A stretch of DNA of 64,000 nucleotides from Paralithodes platypus (GCA_032716605.1 CM064495.1:45176206-45240205), one strand, 5' to 3'; numbered from the stretch's first letter, positions 46,502 through 58,428 are shown. A program made the numbers and translations. The notes: generated by a model from the letters alone, not told the origin.

Positions 46502-46805
46502 TGGCATATTAACTGGAAAACATTTGACAAAGCTTTACTAATATGGCTTTCATGCACAACCCATTTGTAACGCACTTCACAAATGTGTTGAAAAACATGA
46601 CCGACTGTATCAATGATTATGTAAAAGCAATACTATATACAGAATATGTGTACCAGTCTCGTTACTGTCTATATATGCGTTTTATATTGCCCATACACAC
46701 TATACAGTACATCATAAGTATTTTGTTTTTGTTTTTACATCACCACAACACGTGTTATTGTTATAAATTTTCACTACATGGTCACCAGACACTACAACAC
46801 TATGC

Positions 46806-46914
46806 AGGTCTCAAAATCGTCAAACTAACGGAACAAACGTCTTAATATATCAAAACAAATATGCTAAACATGAGGGAGAAGGGGGTCCAGAAAAAGCGAG
46901 CAGTACCCCCTTAA
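46806..46914 (-). mobile_element. Family B MITE, terminal fragment
   Basis: It retains the reiterated 'aaaatcgtcaaactaacgg' blocks, 'gctaaacatgagggag' and the end GAGCAGTACCCCCTTAA. The other two thirds are missing. Confidence 0.75.
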
Positions 46915-46982
46915 CGCCATCGTACACATACCTTAAGCACCGGTAGCGGTACCTTAATTAAGGTTGATTAGGATCATTTAGG

Positions 46983-47318
46983 TTAAGGGGAGATATCGAC
47001 TTGAGGGATTTTTTTCTGGACCCCTTTTTCCCTCATGTTTAGCCCCATTGCTTTTGAGATTTTAAGACAGTCGCCCCATTAGTTTGGCGATTTTAAGAAC
47101 ATTCGCCCCATTTCCGTCAATTTTAAGACCTTTCGTGCAATTTAGGTGTCGATTTTATCCTGGCGAGCGATAGCGAGCCTGAAATTTAAGAGGAACCGGC
47201 TTTCAGCCGGGACATTTTTCTACCGAAAAATGTACAAAATTATCTTGAAAGGGGCTCAAGGGGGTGTATTCTTAAGCTTGATGGATATCTAGGGACCAAA
47301 CTAAAAACCTCCCCTTAA
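46983..47318 (+). mobile_element. Family A TTAA MITE, 336 bp
   Basis: TTAAGGGGAGATATCGAC start and CCTCCCCTTAA end. The first hairpin is CCGGCT-TTC-AGCCGG, the compensated form shared with 31245-31578. The second hairpin and core are intact. Confidence 0.92.
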
Positions 47319-47931
47319 GGTTGATTTGGGTTGTAATAAAGCGTTGTTCATCCTGGCATAGACAATTGCCAAGTTCTACAGATACTTGGCGAATATACGA
47401 TCGGGGAGTGAGGGTGTTTGAGTAATTGGTTGTGTTCACTACTATAACAATCCAACCAAATATTACCCCAAATATGCTAATATTTAGGATATCCATATGA
47501 ACACTCGGCGTACATTAGGTAATGTGAAGACAGATTTTGTTAAGTCCGGTAAGACTAGCTGTGGTTTGTTAGTGTTATCATGTTTAGGGAAGAACATTAA
47601 CAGCAGTGCAAATTCTAAGAGATAGGCTTGTTGAATATGCTCCCCGGTCTTCCACCACCACCACCACCACCACCACCACCACCAGTAACTTCATGTGCTT
47701 TTTCCTGGTGTCTGGCTGGCTTATCTCGTCTCCTCATGCAGGCTTGCTGGTTGCTGCAACACTCAAGGACTGAAGAACATGGGACCACACACAAATTATG
47801 TATGACGTTATATCAGGGAATATGAAAACTATTGAAGTTCTTAAGTAATAATATTTAGTATTCAGTGATAGTTTAATTACATTCTGGAATATATACAGTA
47901 TTTACTTCCAAATGTCGTGTCGCACATTATA
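47319..47931. other. No gene recognised; (CCA)n run
   Basis: (CCA)n at about 47647-47684. Short frames around it have no domain. Confidence 0.4.
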
Positions 47932-48160
47932 ATATAATAATAATAATAATAATAATAGTTCTTAAAGCTAGCGCATGCTAAGCTCAATAAGGCCGATTAG
48001 GCGTATTTCCATTGGGGTCCTGTACTACTACTCCCTTTGCTCATGAGGGATGGTAACGACTCAGTGCTTGTGAAAAATCTTTAATGCGCCGAGCGTGGGC
48101 GCGAACCCGGGCCTTCTGGGTGGAAGTTCGAGACGCTAGTCACTACACCAAGCGACCCGC
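47932..48160 (-). mobile_element. tRNA-derived SINE with (ATT)n tail
   Basis: On the minus strand the head starts near 48160 with a tRNA-like segment: an A-box-like TGGTGTAGTGACTAGCG and a B box GGTTCGCGCCC, about 30 bases apart. A ~110-bp unrelated body follows, ending at an (ATT)n tail (47932-47957). These are the hallmarks of a polymerase III SINE. The head does not fold as a complete functional tRNA by eye, since the acceptor end is not followed by its partner strand. Confidence 0.8.
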
Positions 48161-48880
48161 TTGTCTCTTTGGTTTTATAAAGATATTACTCTATACCATA
48201 TAATGCTTGGACATACCATATAATGTTTGGACAAGCGCAGCAGCTATTGTAAAGTAAAGTTTGTTACAAAGTAACTTTTTGTCATAAGTAAAACAAACAG
48301 ATAACAAGTTGTGGAATCATGATACTACATTTTGGTGAGACTGCATAGTTCGTCTGAAGAATTATCTCTTGGAATTTCTTTACTGTAGGTTTTCTTGATT
48401 TATCAGATTAAAAGTTATTATATTTTAGAATCTTCGCTCATAAAATGCAAATCGAGTATTGAATTTGTCGGATACCAATAATTTTACACACATATTTGTA
48501 ATTTTGGCACAACTTTTTTGACCAACTGTTCGAAAGAAAATGGAGTGAGGCCAGGTCGTGGAGGGATGGTGCGAAGTGTGCCCGGGCATGTGATAATTAC
48601 TGCACTGTTTTATCTCCTTGATTTATGGAGTAAGTACCGGTATCTACTTTCTTAAGTGCCTTCATTACTCTGGGCTGTGATGTATAGACGAAGATTAGTT
48701 ATGTCTCCGTGGTGCCTCCCACCACTATAATAGTATGCCTTGACATCACACCTCCCTCGGTCTATTGTTTTGAGGAAGACGCGGGAGCGAAAATGGTTAT
48801 CGATAAATTCAACTCAAGTCAATTCAACCGATAGCCAATTCAATCTCTAATCGTCCCTTACAACCCCAGTCAACTCAACA
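48161..48880. other. No gene recognised
   Basis: Includes a short direct repeat ('accatataatg.ttggaca', 48196-48236) and AT-rich unique sequence. A GC-richer stretch at 48540-48600 is unassigned. Confidence 0.4.
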
Positions 48881-48931
48881 TTCATAAGAAATATATATAT
48901 ATAGACCAAAAACCAAGCACTACCCTCTTAA
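48881..48931 (+). mobile_element. Family B right-end fragment
   Basis: 'ataagaaatatatat', 'agaccaaaaaccaagcact' and ACCCTCTTAA match the last ~50 bases of the family B copies at 43780 and 52040. Confidence 0.6.
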
Positions 48932-49309
48932 CCTGCTAATCACCTCTACCACAACAAATACTGCACCACCATCGCCACCACCATAAATTGTAATTCAACA
49001 CCACCATCATATTTTATACTGCACACCCCCACCCCACCACTGCAACAATGGCGTCGTCTTACTTGCAATATTTTGTCGACGTTTGCAATGGTAATATTTT
49101 CAGTAAGCTAACTCAACTGGCTGGCATGTCTGTGATAGATAGGCTGATACTGAGGACCATTATATATACAACATTGGCTGTGGTCGCAACATATCTTATA
49201 CAACCGGTGCAATAATTTTGGCAGTGCACGTCAAAGAAGCAAGAGAGAGAGAGAGAACACAAAAACATGAAAAGGTTAGACTCCAACCACCTCACCGTGA
49301 AGACTAAAA
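48932..49309. other. No gene recognised
   Basis: (CAC)-rich words near 48966-49035 and no supported frame. Confidence 0.4.
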
Positions 49310-49705
49310 TTAAAGGGGGTCACCGTTTTTTTTTTTTTATCTTTCTCTCCTTTTTTCTCTTTCCCTGGCTTGTATCCATTAGGTCCCATTCAGCCAACTG
49401 GTTTAAAACGTTAATCCCCATCCAGGTGTCGATATCTTCCTGGCGAGCGATAGCGATCCAGCATTGTATGGAGAAATCCGGCTTCGCCGGACTCATTTTC
49501 CTATCGAAAATTGAACAAATTTAGCTTGCTGTCGAAACAAAAATATATACTGTATATGTTGGCTCGCTACCGCTCGCCAGGAAAATATTGACACCTGGAC
49601 GGGGGTAAATGTCTTAAAACTGTAGGCTGAATGGGGCCGAATGGATACAAGCCAAAGAGAGAGGGAGGGAAAGATAAAAAAAACAAAGCGAGGTGGGCTC
49701 CCTTA
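49310..49705. mobile_element. Family C TTAA foldback MITE, copy 3
   Basis: TTAAAGGGGGTCACC left, GGGCTCCCTTAA right. The arms carry GGCGAGCGATAGCGATCC and GGCTCGCTACCGCTCGCC. The first hairpin is TCCGGC-TTC-GCCGGA; the second is decayed. Confidence 0.85.
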
Positions 49706-50460
49706 AGGGAATACAAACAATCACTTAGTCTGGTCAGGTGCGAGGTTGTGAGTGAGTGACGTCAGATACGGAGATAACCCGATGCCTTATTTTATCTAGT
49801 CGACTAAAAAAAGAAAGAAAAAGAAAAAGAAAAAAAAATACAGCTGTTAGTTTCAATACCTTGATTGAAATGTTACCCTCTCCTTATTGAAATAACAAGC
49901 AGCTGCCGGAATGCCAATTACTCCTTTACCAGCCTCCATTCTACGGCGGTTTCTTTAGCTGCCGGCCGAATAAAATGCTCTAGTTGCCGTATAAGCAAGC
50001 CGCCTGCCGTCAGATACGGCTAATTATCCAGCAGGACCAGAATGTCACCAGAGGGGTGTGATAAAGGTGAAATGTGCGACTCAACGTTTGGCATCAGCAG
50101 CGGCCCGAGTACAAGAAGCGAAGGGTTGGCCGCCAGCAACCATTTTTGGCGGGCTCACCACAGGGGGTCTATTAGCCCATCTCGTACGAAGCTGACAACG
50201 CAATGGATGGATACGAAGAAGGTCTGGACACACGGGTGGATAATAGCGAGGGTGGTAGTGGTGGTGGGGGTTGGTGGTGGGGGCTGGTGGTGGGGGCGCC
50301 CGCAGCGTATACCTCTATTATCCTGCTAACCCGTGTTGGTCCCCCTGGTGCCGGCTCTCCTCCAGGGGGCGCCCCAACAGAACACCAGACAGACAATATG
50401 AAGATGGCTGCTCGTTTTGGGAAGCTTTAAAGTTGAGGAGCGAATGTTAGGCTACGTTTT
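49706..50460. other. GC-rich low-copy segment, function unknown
   Basis: 49900-50060 and 50280-50380 are GC-rich for this window ('agctgccggccgaataaaat', 'gggggcgcccgcagcg'). A GGT/GGG-rich patch lies at 50249-50300. Open frames here lack recognisable domains. It may be a regulatory island or unrecognised exonic sequence. Confidence 0.35.
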
Positions 50461-50694
50461 TCCGCGACACATATCTCCCTGTCTTTGGAGAGTGTCGTGG
50501 GTGAGTTATCCAATCTGGTACCACAAGAACTTAATATTATCCAGCTTACCGCAGATTACCTTCCCAGATATGACGTCACCAAATCTCACTTACTCCAGGT
50601 TCCTATTTGCTATGAACGTCGGCATCAAGTGTTTGTAAACTGCACCACCGTCTCCCCCAAACCTGAGGTTACTGTGTACGAAACACTAGCGTAA
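50440..50694 (+). CDS. Possible isolated exon or gene relic, unknown product
   Basis: A frame bounded by stops at 50434 and 50692 reads ordinary-looking, non-repetitive protein (for example VVGELSNLVPQELNIIQLTA and YERRHQVFVNC), unlike the low-complexity frames elsewhere. The segment before it is pyrimidine-rich (tctccctgtctttggag, about 50476-50492), as a 3' splice acceptor would be, so the coding part could start near 50491. No family is recognised and no partner exon was found, so it may equally be chance or a decayed transposon frame. Confidence 0.2.
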   Translation, partial: ANVRLRFSATHISLSLESVVGELSNLVPQELNIIQLTADYLPRYDVTKSHLLQVPICYERRHQVFVNCTTVSPKPEVTVYETLA

Positions 50695-50699
50695 AACTG

Positions 50700-51774
50700 G
50701 GTCGTTGCATTAGGGCAACTTGCATTGGATTATCATTTATTAAGGCTACCAAGGCAAATTATAAGATTGAACAGAGGAAGTTTGTTCCCAACGGGGCGAT
50801 GCTTTGGCTAATGTTATGTATTCCTTAACCTTTTAAGACACTGATAAGATTGAATAGCAAATGTTTGAAAGGTAACCTGCTATATTTAATTTGGAAATTA
50901 TAAAATCTTCTACACCACAGATTTATATAATGTGACTGTGTTATGGAAGCTCGCTCGTGCCTGTAAGGTGGAGTCGGATAATTGGAAAGCTTAACAATGA
51001 ATAAATGAAAGATAGCTTATTGTGTTGGACATGCTGTTGTTATTCAAATACGTCTCTGGACCATTTTTCCTTTTCTCTCTCTGAGTTTGGGTTCAGTTCG
51101 TTGGAGACCCATAGAGAACCGCCCCCGGGTAGCGTGACGTTCGGGGACTGTGAGGAAAGGTTTATGATAAAATCTGGTGAGTTAATGAGTTATCATACCT
51201 TACCTGATCTCATAAATCCCATAATATGATCACCCTTTTCCATTTCAGGAAATCTGGTTAGTTATTGACTAATGGTTATTCTTAAACTTGGTAATAATAG
51301 TGTAGGCATACATTAGAATGTTCTTTGATAGAGTGCTATCTCATTATCTTATCCCTGGTAAGGATCTTGGATGGCCTCCATGGGCAAAAGTGTCTAGTTA
51401 AGAACTGCCCATCACGTGGTTCAGACAAAATGTTCAATACTGTGAAGGTCTTTATTTTTCTTCGCTCTAATTGACGTCACGTCCGAGCAGGACACTACCA
51501 CAAACAATCTAAGAACATATACATTGACTAAAGAACAATGGGTTTGATCTATGAGGCTCAATAATAAAGTAATTTGCACTGAGTCCAAAAAAAAAATAAA
51601 AAAAAAATAAAAAAAAATAAAAAATGGAGAATGGGCCTGAGTAAATACATACATACATACAAAAACAGATAAGCATTTCTATATTCATTTATATACCGCT
51701 AATTTTCTTAATTTTACTTATAGTAGTGTCTTGCTTAGAATATGCCCCATGTGTATATGTATAATGCTGCACTA
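50700..51774. other. No gene recognised
   Basis: AT-rich unique DNA. 51586-51660 has A-runs followed by 'ggagaatgggcctgagtaaa' and (ATAC)n, matching 63163-63206 and possibly the tail of a retroposon. Confidence 0.4.
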
Positions 51775-51812
51775 TACAAAGGAGTACAAATGAAATCAAG
51801 CAACAACAGGTC
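51775..51812 (+). mobile_element. Family D repeat, short fragment
   Basis: Only the first ~38 bases ('tacaaaggagtacaaatg' to 'caacaacaggtc') are present. Confidence 0.6.
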
Positions 51813-52039
51813 AATGAAGAATATAGACTACAATACAGAATCCAAATTAATGCCCACACCGTGTCACCATTAAGCCGGTATCACACGAGAGCTTTTATAG
51901 TCAACATTCGATGATCAAAATTTGTCTGGTAACATGTCTGGAATATTTTGCACTGGCATCGGAAACTAAACTTGATGCCAGAAGAATTTAGGCCAAAGGA
52001 ATATTTTAAATGATGACCTCATAAGCTGCCAGACCAGTG

Positions 52040-52316
52040 TTGAGTATTTCAAGACGGTCGTTGCGTTAGTTTGGCGATTTTGAGACCTTTCGCCTAATTT
52101 CTTTGTCAATATTAAGACCTTTCGTGACATTTAGGTGTCGATTTTTTCCTGGCGAGCGATAGCGAACCTGTAATTTTAGAAGGGAACCGAAAAATGTACA
52201 CATTTATCTTGATTTTTTTTTTTTTTTTTTGTTAAAGCTTGATGGAGGTCTAGCGAGGAAGCTAAAAAATATATGAATACATTAATATATAGATAAACCA
52301 AGCACTACCCCCTTAA
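52040..52316 (+). mobile_element. Family B MITE, left end lost
   Basis: Retains the reiterated blocks, a GGCGAGCGATAGCGAACC core, half of the second hairpin, a T-run, 'gatggaggtctagcgagg' and the GCACTACCCCCTTAA end. The CCGGCC hairpin is deleted. Confidence 0.75.
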
Positions 52317-52811
52317 TCCGTGTGCACTCTTCGTTATAAGTGAGCGCAGCAGCAGGCCCTTCAGCAGCCAGGAAGTGATAGAGAGTGATAGACGCAGGGG
52401 TGGAGCAGGCAAAGCAGGGTTACCAAATCAAGTCCGCTAGATTTTTTTTTTTTTTTTTTTCTATGTGATTGAGGGAGGCAAAAGGCATAACTGCCTATAG
52501 CGAGTGCCTCCCCCATAGTTGAAAGAGTGACAGGGCCAAAATCAAGGGACGTTCGAGCCAAAATGCCTGGACACACGGAGTTTGAAGCAATTTAAGATAG
52601 TAAATAAATGCCAAAAATCGCTAGAATAATGCCACAATCTCTACACTATCGCTCTAAAATGGCTCAAATCTCCAGAGTATCGCTAGAATTCATGTCACTA
52701 GATGTACAATTTAGCCCTAGATCGAAGTAAATACCTCAAGATCTAGTGGGAGATTAGCTAATTTGGCAACACTGAGGCAAAAATAGGGTATATAGTTTGT
52801 TAGAATAGGAT
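52317..52811. other. No gene recognised
   Basis: Contains a T-run (52442-52460) and AT-rich unique DNA. The antisense frame at 52361-52576 spans the T-run and is not supported. Confidence 0.4.
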
Positions 52812-53012
52812 ACGGTCGCGCTAATAAGTCATGTCCCTGCTGTCATTACGTTTGGCTTGCTCTGTGCTGTATTAATGTCTGTCAGATGTTTAATAGGGTG
52901 GGTAAGTGTAGGAATATGTTTGTCTATTTCACTCGATATGAAGAAATGAAGCTTGGATATTGCTGATACCCATTATTGATCAAAACATACATCACTTATT
53001 GCCGCGATTGTA
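52812..53012. mobile_element. Family E interspersed repeat, copy 2
   Basis: Same block order as the copies at 15689 and 59756. It shares with the latter a 'gggtgggtaagtgtagg' segment missing from the first copy. Confidence 0.75.
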
Positions 53013-53314
53013 CTCTAGGCGAAGATGAAAAAAATGATGCACTGAGGGGAGGACTGACAAGAAGGCGAAGAGCGTAAAAATATGCAAACAAACATGGCGG
53101 ATCTAAAGAATGGAGGGAGGAAGGCGTGATGAGTGTAAAAATAAGCCAACAAACATGACGAGCATACACAGAAGAGAGAGAGGAAGGGGGTAAACAAAGA
53201 AGTGAGGAGCAGGAAGAGGTGAAAAGTGTTTGGATAGACAGGTGACGAAGGCAAGCGAGAGGTGGACGGCTACAAAAAGGGAGACGTGAGAGTGAAGGAA
53301 AGATGGCAAGAAGT

Positions 53315-53317
<3 letters not shown>

Positions 53318-53372
<55 letters not shown>
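53318..53372. repeat. (TA)n microsatellite
   Basis: A TA run that ends directly at the tail of a tRNA-like SINE copy. Confidence 0.93.
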
Positions 53373-53496
53373 TATTGAGAATATATCACAAATACACGTG
53401 AGCCACTAAATGTTTCTAGTCTCTCAGTGGGGATCGAACCATCGACCATCAGGATGATAGCCGACGCTTTAATCAATTACACCACGGCAGTCTAAA
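53372..53496 (-). mobile_element. tRNA-like SINE, copy 1
   Basis: On the minus strand: head 'gactgccgtggtgtaattga' (A-box-like), then GATGGTTCGATCCC (B box), then a short body ending 'tgatatattctcaatat' and a TA tail. It is almost identical to 53689-53812. Two copies 316 bp apart in the same orientation may be a tandem duplication. Confidence 0.75.
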
Positions 53497-53688
53497 AGAC
53501 ACTCAGCCTTCTATCCTATTTATGTTAGGGAGAAGGGAAACCCACTAGGCGAATATATTTCAATTCAAACCTAGTTGTAGGATCCATATTTCCAGAATAC
53601 CATACACGGATTTTTTGAGTGTCCCGACGCAACTCGGGTAGAAATTGATTTCATTTAATTCTAACCCACAAAGCATGAGAGTTACAAA

Positions 53689-53812
53689 TATTGAGAATAT
53701 ATCACAAATACACGTGAGCCACTAAATGTTTCTAGTCTCTCAGTGGGGATCGAACCATCGACCATCAGGATGATAGCCGACGCTTTAATCAATTACACCA
53801 CGGCAGTCTAAA
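53689..53812 (-). mobile_element. tRNA-like SINE, copy 2
   Basis: Same boxes and body as copy 1. On its head side the plus strand continues 'aaagcgtcggctatcatcgg', an inverted copy of part of the head, so the head sits in a small palindrome. Confidence 0.75.
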
Positions 53813-54384
53813 GCGTCGGCTATCATCGGCTTAGGGAGCACCAGGTGTACTGTATACTTGTTGATGAGAGAGGTAATTGAAAAGAGTAAATGAATAGAAA
53901 AATAACAGGCGCTGACAGAGGGATCATTAGAATGGCAAATTGCTACACAATAAGCAATTCTGATCTTTAAACATGACATTATGATATAAATGGCACAATA
54001 AGGATGTTCCTATTATATTTACAGAATACAGCTGATTACTGGTAGACATTTACTAATACTTCATTCTCTACCTCACATATATTGAAATAATTAATAATGG
54101 AAGCCGAAGAAAGGAATAAGCAGTAAATATATCTAATGCCCATATGGGTAAAAATTGTGCATGTAGATGAAGAACAAAAATACGTTAAACGTACAAATAA
54201 TGCAAATATGTATAAGAGGAACAGAGACAACATTTTGACAAACACTACCCATGAATAATGCACAAATTATAAATATTCATCACATGCACAACCGACCACA
54301 TAATATACAGAGGATACAGTAGGTGTATAACAAAGGCAACGACAATATGACGACCTAATGTATTAAAAAGGGTTCCATGTCATC
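53813..54384. other. No gene recognised
   Basis: AT-rich; short antisense frames at 53785-53979 and 54036-54263 have no recognisable domain. Confidence 0.4.
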
Positions 54385-54546
54385 TCAACCAGTAGACCAT
54401 TACAACCAGTAGCTCTCAACCAGTGCCAAATTAACCCAGGCCAACCAAACCAGTGCCAAAATATAGTACTAACCTAACCTAACCTAACCGTATTGGTTGA
54501 TTTGGTACTGGTTGAGAGCTACTGGTTGAAATGGTCTACTGGTTGA
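54385..54546. repeat. Inverted repeat with ~47-bp arms around a CCTAA spacer
   Basis: Left arm 54385-54432 and right arm 54500-54546 are near-perfect reverse complements. Each arm contains two 'aaccagta' words plus 'agctctcaaccag'. The 67-bp spacer holds a short CCTAA run (about 54472-54488). The whole can fold into a long hairpin. No coding capacity or TTAA ends are seen. Confidence 0.88.
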
Positions 54547-55120
54547 GTTGACCGGTCACCATTAAAGAGATAGGCGAGGTCTGTATTTTGTATGCTACCA
54601 TTTTAATAATAATCGGGTAAATCAACCAGTAAATATGTAGTTTTGAAACAGATCAGCTGTCGACACATAAACATAATTTAAAGATTATCAACCATAATAA
54701 AATGTTTGCTTACGCGAAAATAAGCCAGATAATTAACTAGTTACTATTCCCAACGAAAACGAGAATAACCACCAAACTATGCGATTATGGAATAAACATT
54801 GATTCCTTCATGTACTGAAAGCAACATATAAGCAAAATGTTTAACATGGAATTGCAGTATCTAACAGGTAACCTAGTCCTAAAATGTAATTAACCCTGCC
54901 AATATCAGGACTCCGTTTTTACACTTTAGTCAGGCTATACATAGACGATATTATCAAGCTTTGGAATATAAGAAATAAATTACCTCATATACTGAAGAGG
55001 TAAATACAAATCTATAAATAAATAAATAAAAACAAATAATAACTTAATAACAAAATAAATAAATAAAAAACTTAAAACTAGTATGCTCTTTCCACAGCAA
55101 ACATCAGCCACACCCACCCA
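54547..55120. other. No gene recognised; half of a family G-like element
   Basis: TTAACCCTGCCAATATCAGG near 54891 with 'cgatattatcaagctt' resembles the left half of family G, without a matching right end. Confidence 0.4.
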
Positions 55121-55560
55121 CCCACAACAACAACTCAGAGTCCGCTATTCCACCGTCAGCTTATTTCCCACGCATGAATTCGGCATGTAACGCCCCGTGC
55201 ATCTATTCTGACCCAGGCAACAATTTCACGACTCCAGTGTAAATCTTCCTTGCAGCCCTAGTGCCCATTTACCGTTCACCTCCCCTCTGCCACTCCACTT
55301 TCCACTATTCAGGGAAAAAAAAAAGGACGATTAGAAAAAAAAAAGTTGAAAAAGACCTTCCTCTATAATGCTGCCTTCAATTTTCAGCCACCCTCCTCTA
55401 CAGCGCCACTTCCAATTGACATCGCAACTTTCCGGAAATTTCTAAAAAGGCCTTCGGTGTATCGGCTATAGCACCGGCAGCCACTCTCCCCCTCTTACAC
55501 CAGCGGCCGGCCATCATTGGGAACTAGGGGCTATGGGGCCGTATATAGCGGGTGGGGGAG
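55121..55560. other. GC-richer low-copy segment, function unknown
   Basis: It is less AT-rich than its surroundings and lacks tandem structure. It contains 'ggacgattagaaaaaa', the complement of a word near 36715, and 'ccagcggccggccatc' near 55500. It could be conserved non-coding DNA. No exon is defined. Confidence 0.35.
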
Positions 55561-57010
55561 GCCGGGAACATTTCGGTGTTTTTTATACTACCGGGTTAGG
55601 GGTTGTGGAAAATCACCTCTATTATGATCGCCTTCATACATCCACAAAACACTGCAAAACCAATGTTGTGTTATTTATATGTTACATTCATATAAGTAAG
55701 AGGTATATAAGTAAGAGGTATATAATTAAGAGATATTACGTTACTAAATAGCAATCTAGATTAGGTTAGGTTAGGTGATATGAACGAATCATGGTTGGAT
55801 AAAACACAGTTGTGCGGTGAACTACCTCCATTCTGGCTTTACGTGCACGGGGCCTTTCCTTCTGCTGGGTTTGTGAGTCGAATGTTAGACCAAAGAAACA
55901 GACCTGATTCTTCACCATGTGAGGTGGCATCAGTGACAAGAATTAGACATTAGTTATGGGTAGAGTGTGGGTGGAAGCCTGGGAGCATCGTGAGAAACTG
56001 GTTATTTAATTGCTATTTAATTGCCAGCTACTGGTTTTCCTTGTTTATTGAGACCATTCAATTACTGGAGGTTGTGATTATATTATACTATAAATAATAC
56101 AGGGAATATTGCTATGCTTGCTATCTGTGCTGTACCAAACTTATAAGTTAATATACATAAAATTAAAGATCCAGTAATCACTCATTTGCATGTTAGTGTG
56201 TGCTTGCAGAATCTAGTCAGTGATGCACAAGAAACGATATTTTTGTGATATAGTTTTAATGACGGTGTTGGTGATTGTCCCAGTCCCACAAACTACGGTG
56301 CTTATACCAATGCCAATCGAGCCACACCACCTGCAGCTGTAAAAAGGATTATCAGACTAACGCAGGTATTCTGAAAAATGTGGGAATCGTGTGCCTCTCT
56401 TAATATCGAACGAGGCTGCGGATCTTGGCGTTGTTCAATGACAGAGAACTAGATATTGTTTGGAGTGTCTATTAATTGTCCTTATTATGTTAAAAGGGTA
56501 GATGCATTTATCATTGCAAGGTTTGTTAAAATATATTACTTTAAGCATGACCAACACAGTATCTCACAACTACTTTACTTGTGTATTGAAAATAAAATAT
56601 TTGTCAAATTTCGAATATGCTGCATGTATATCGTAATTAAAGTAGGGGAAAAGTGTTGTGAGTGACATTGTAGCTGGCTTAAAACAAGAATTAATTGTTA
56701 ATTAGCAAGTTCAAGTAAATATATCCTTTTAATATATTTTCCGCAACAAAAAATAACATTACTGCGAAAATATAAGCATTTAGAGAACAATGCTTCCGAA
56801 ATTTATTAGACACACTATAGCTATATTTCCAAACCAAAGCATAATTAGGGGTTAAAATAATGTCCACCACGACTACAAGGAGTAAAGTAGGTGAGAGGAA
56901 ACAGTGTGATAGCCCCCTCAAAGACCCAGGGCCCTGCAACGGGATTCGGTATGCACGGCTCACAATCGCGGAGGCACAAAACACCGAGTTTACAAGACCA
57001 TAAAATCCCA
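55561..57010. other. No gene recognised
   Basis: AT-rich unique DNA with a short TTAGG run (55761-55774) and a 14-bp 'aagtaagaggtatat' duplication (55694-55722). Confidence 0.4.
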
Positions 57011-57780
57011 TTGTTAAGGGGAGGGAAATGTCCTCGTTTGGCTATGCTAACGACCCTATGAGTGTGGGAGGGGGAAGAAGGGCGTGGTGGTGGGAGGGGG
57101 TGGGTGGGGGTTAGATGAAGGGGGACGTAGTTAGTATAAATGCGAGGAGGATTGGGGGTGGGGGCGCAGTTGAGGAAAGACCGAGAAAGGAAGGGAAGGA
57201 CAGTGGATAGGTATAGTTCAAGACAAAATGGGTAGAACGGTAGGGCTGTGGATGGGGAAACTTCATATATGCGTTGGTAGGGTCATGGTTAGGTATGATC
57301 CGAAGAATGGAAGGCCATGGTTTGGAAACACAGGGAGCGTAGGGCCATGCAAGTCAGAAGCCCGAAAATGGGTGTAAATGAAAGTTGAAGGAATAGGGAG
57401 ACAGAGGAGGGACTGGAGAAAAGTCATATGAGGAGGGGGAATAGTATGGATGAGAACATTCTGAATAGGGGTGGGGAAGATCGTGGATAGGAAGGGACCG
57501 AGAAAGAGTAGGTAGGGTCATGATTAGGATAATTTCGGAAGAAGAATGGGGAGGGGGGACTGTTGATAAAACAATTACAGTGGTTCGGAAATAACCGTAG
57601 TTAGGGTAAAGCATTATAGGGAAGACCGTAGCTAGAGGCAGAAAGGAGTGTGGTTATGGATAGATTATCCTGGATTGGGTGGGGAGGGGGGGAGGGTCTT
57701 CTGGGAGGGGAAGAAGTGGACGCTATGGGGGAGGGTCTTCTGGGAGGGGAAGAAGTGGGCGCTATGATAATGATACAATG
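57011..57780. repeat. Purine-rich low-complexity region
   Basis: G/A-rich sequence with scrambled 'gggaggggg', 'ggaaga' and 'gtcatgattagg' words. A 37-38-bp unit with 'gagggtcttctgggagg' occurs twice (about 57690-57765). Antisense Ser/Pro frames are artefacts. Confidence 0.7.
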
Positions 57781-57895
57781 GGGCTATGACTGGGACTGTA
57801 GTGCAGAACGGAGGGTAAACACAAATTGACAAGGTGAGGATGAGGTAAATTAAAGGAAACATTCAACAAGAAAAAAGAGGTGAGACATGTATACA

Positions 57896-58125
<230 letters not shown>

Positions 58126-58269
58126 GGGGGGGGGGCGCCAGAGGGGGAGGAGGGCAGGTGTTGTGGGCGTGTTAGTGCCTGGAGCAGTGTTTTGTTGAAT
58201 GTCTGTCTGTTGGGGTTTTTGTCTGTGTTTGTGTGCTCGCGTGGGTTCGTGGGTGGTTTGTGTCTTTTT

Positions 58270-58428
58270 GTACAAAGGAGTACAAAGGAAATCAAGCAAC
58301 AACAGGTCTAGTGACCCTTCTAGGCTGCTTGTCCTCCAAAACACTGAAGATCAAGTGTCCAAACAGTGGTTTAGAGTGGGTAAGGGAACATTGGAAAGGG
58401 AACTACTGCCCTGGAACTAATGTCCGTG
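58270..58428 (+). mobile_element. Family D interspersed repeat, full form
   Basis: Nearly identical to 22951-23109 (one change, 'ctgaagatc' for 'ctgaggatc'), including the tandem 'gtacaaagga' opening. It again lies close to a GA microsatellite. Confidence 0.8.

Noticed and set aside
48070..48160. Functional tRNA gene
   Set aside because: A and B boxes are present, but the acceptor stem partner is absent and a SINE body with an (ATT)n tail follows.
53400..53496. Functional tRNA gene on the minus strand
   Set aside because: Box-like motifs are there, but the segment after the B box does not close an acceptor stem, and a second copy with the same non-tRNA body lies 316 bp away.
57013..57060. 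Family A end at TTAAGGGGAGGG
   Set aside because: The match stops after the G-run, in a purine-rich region where such words are frequent.
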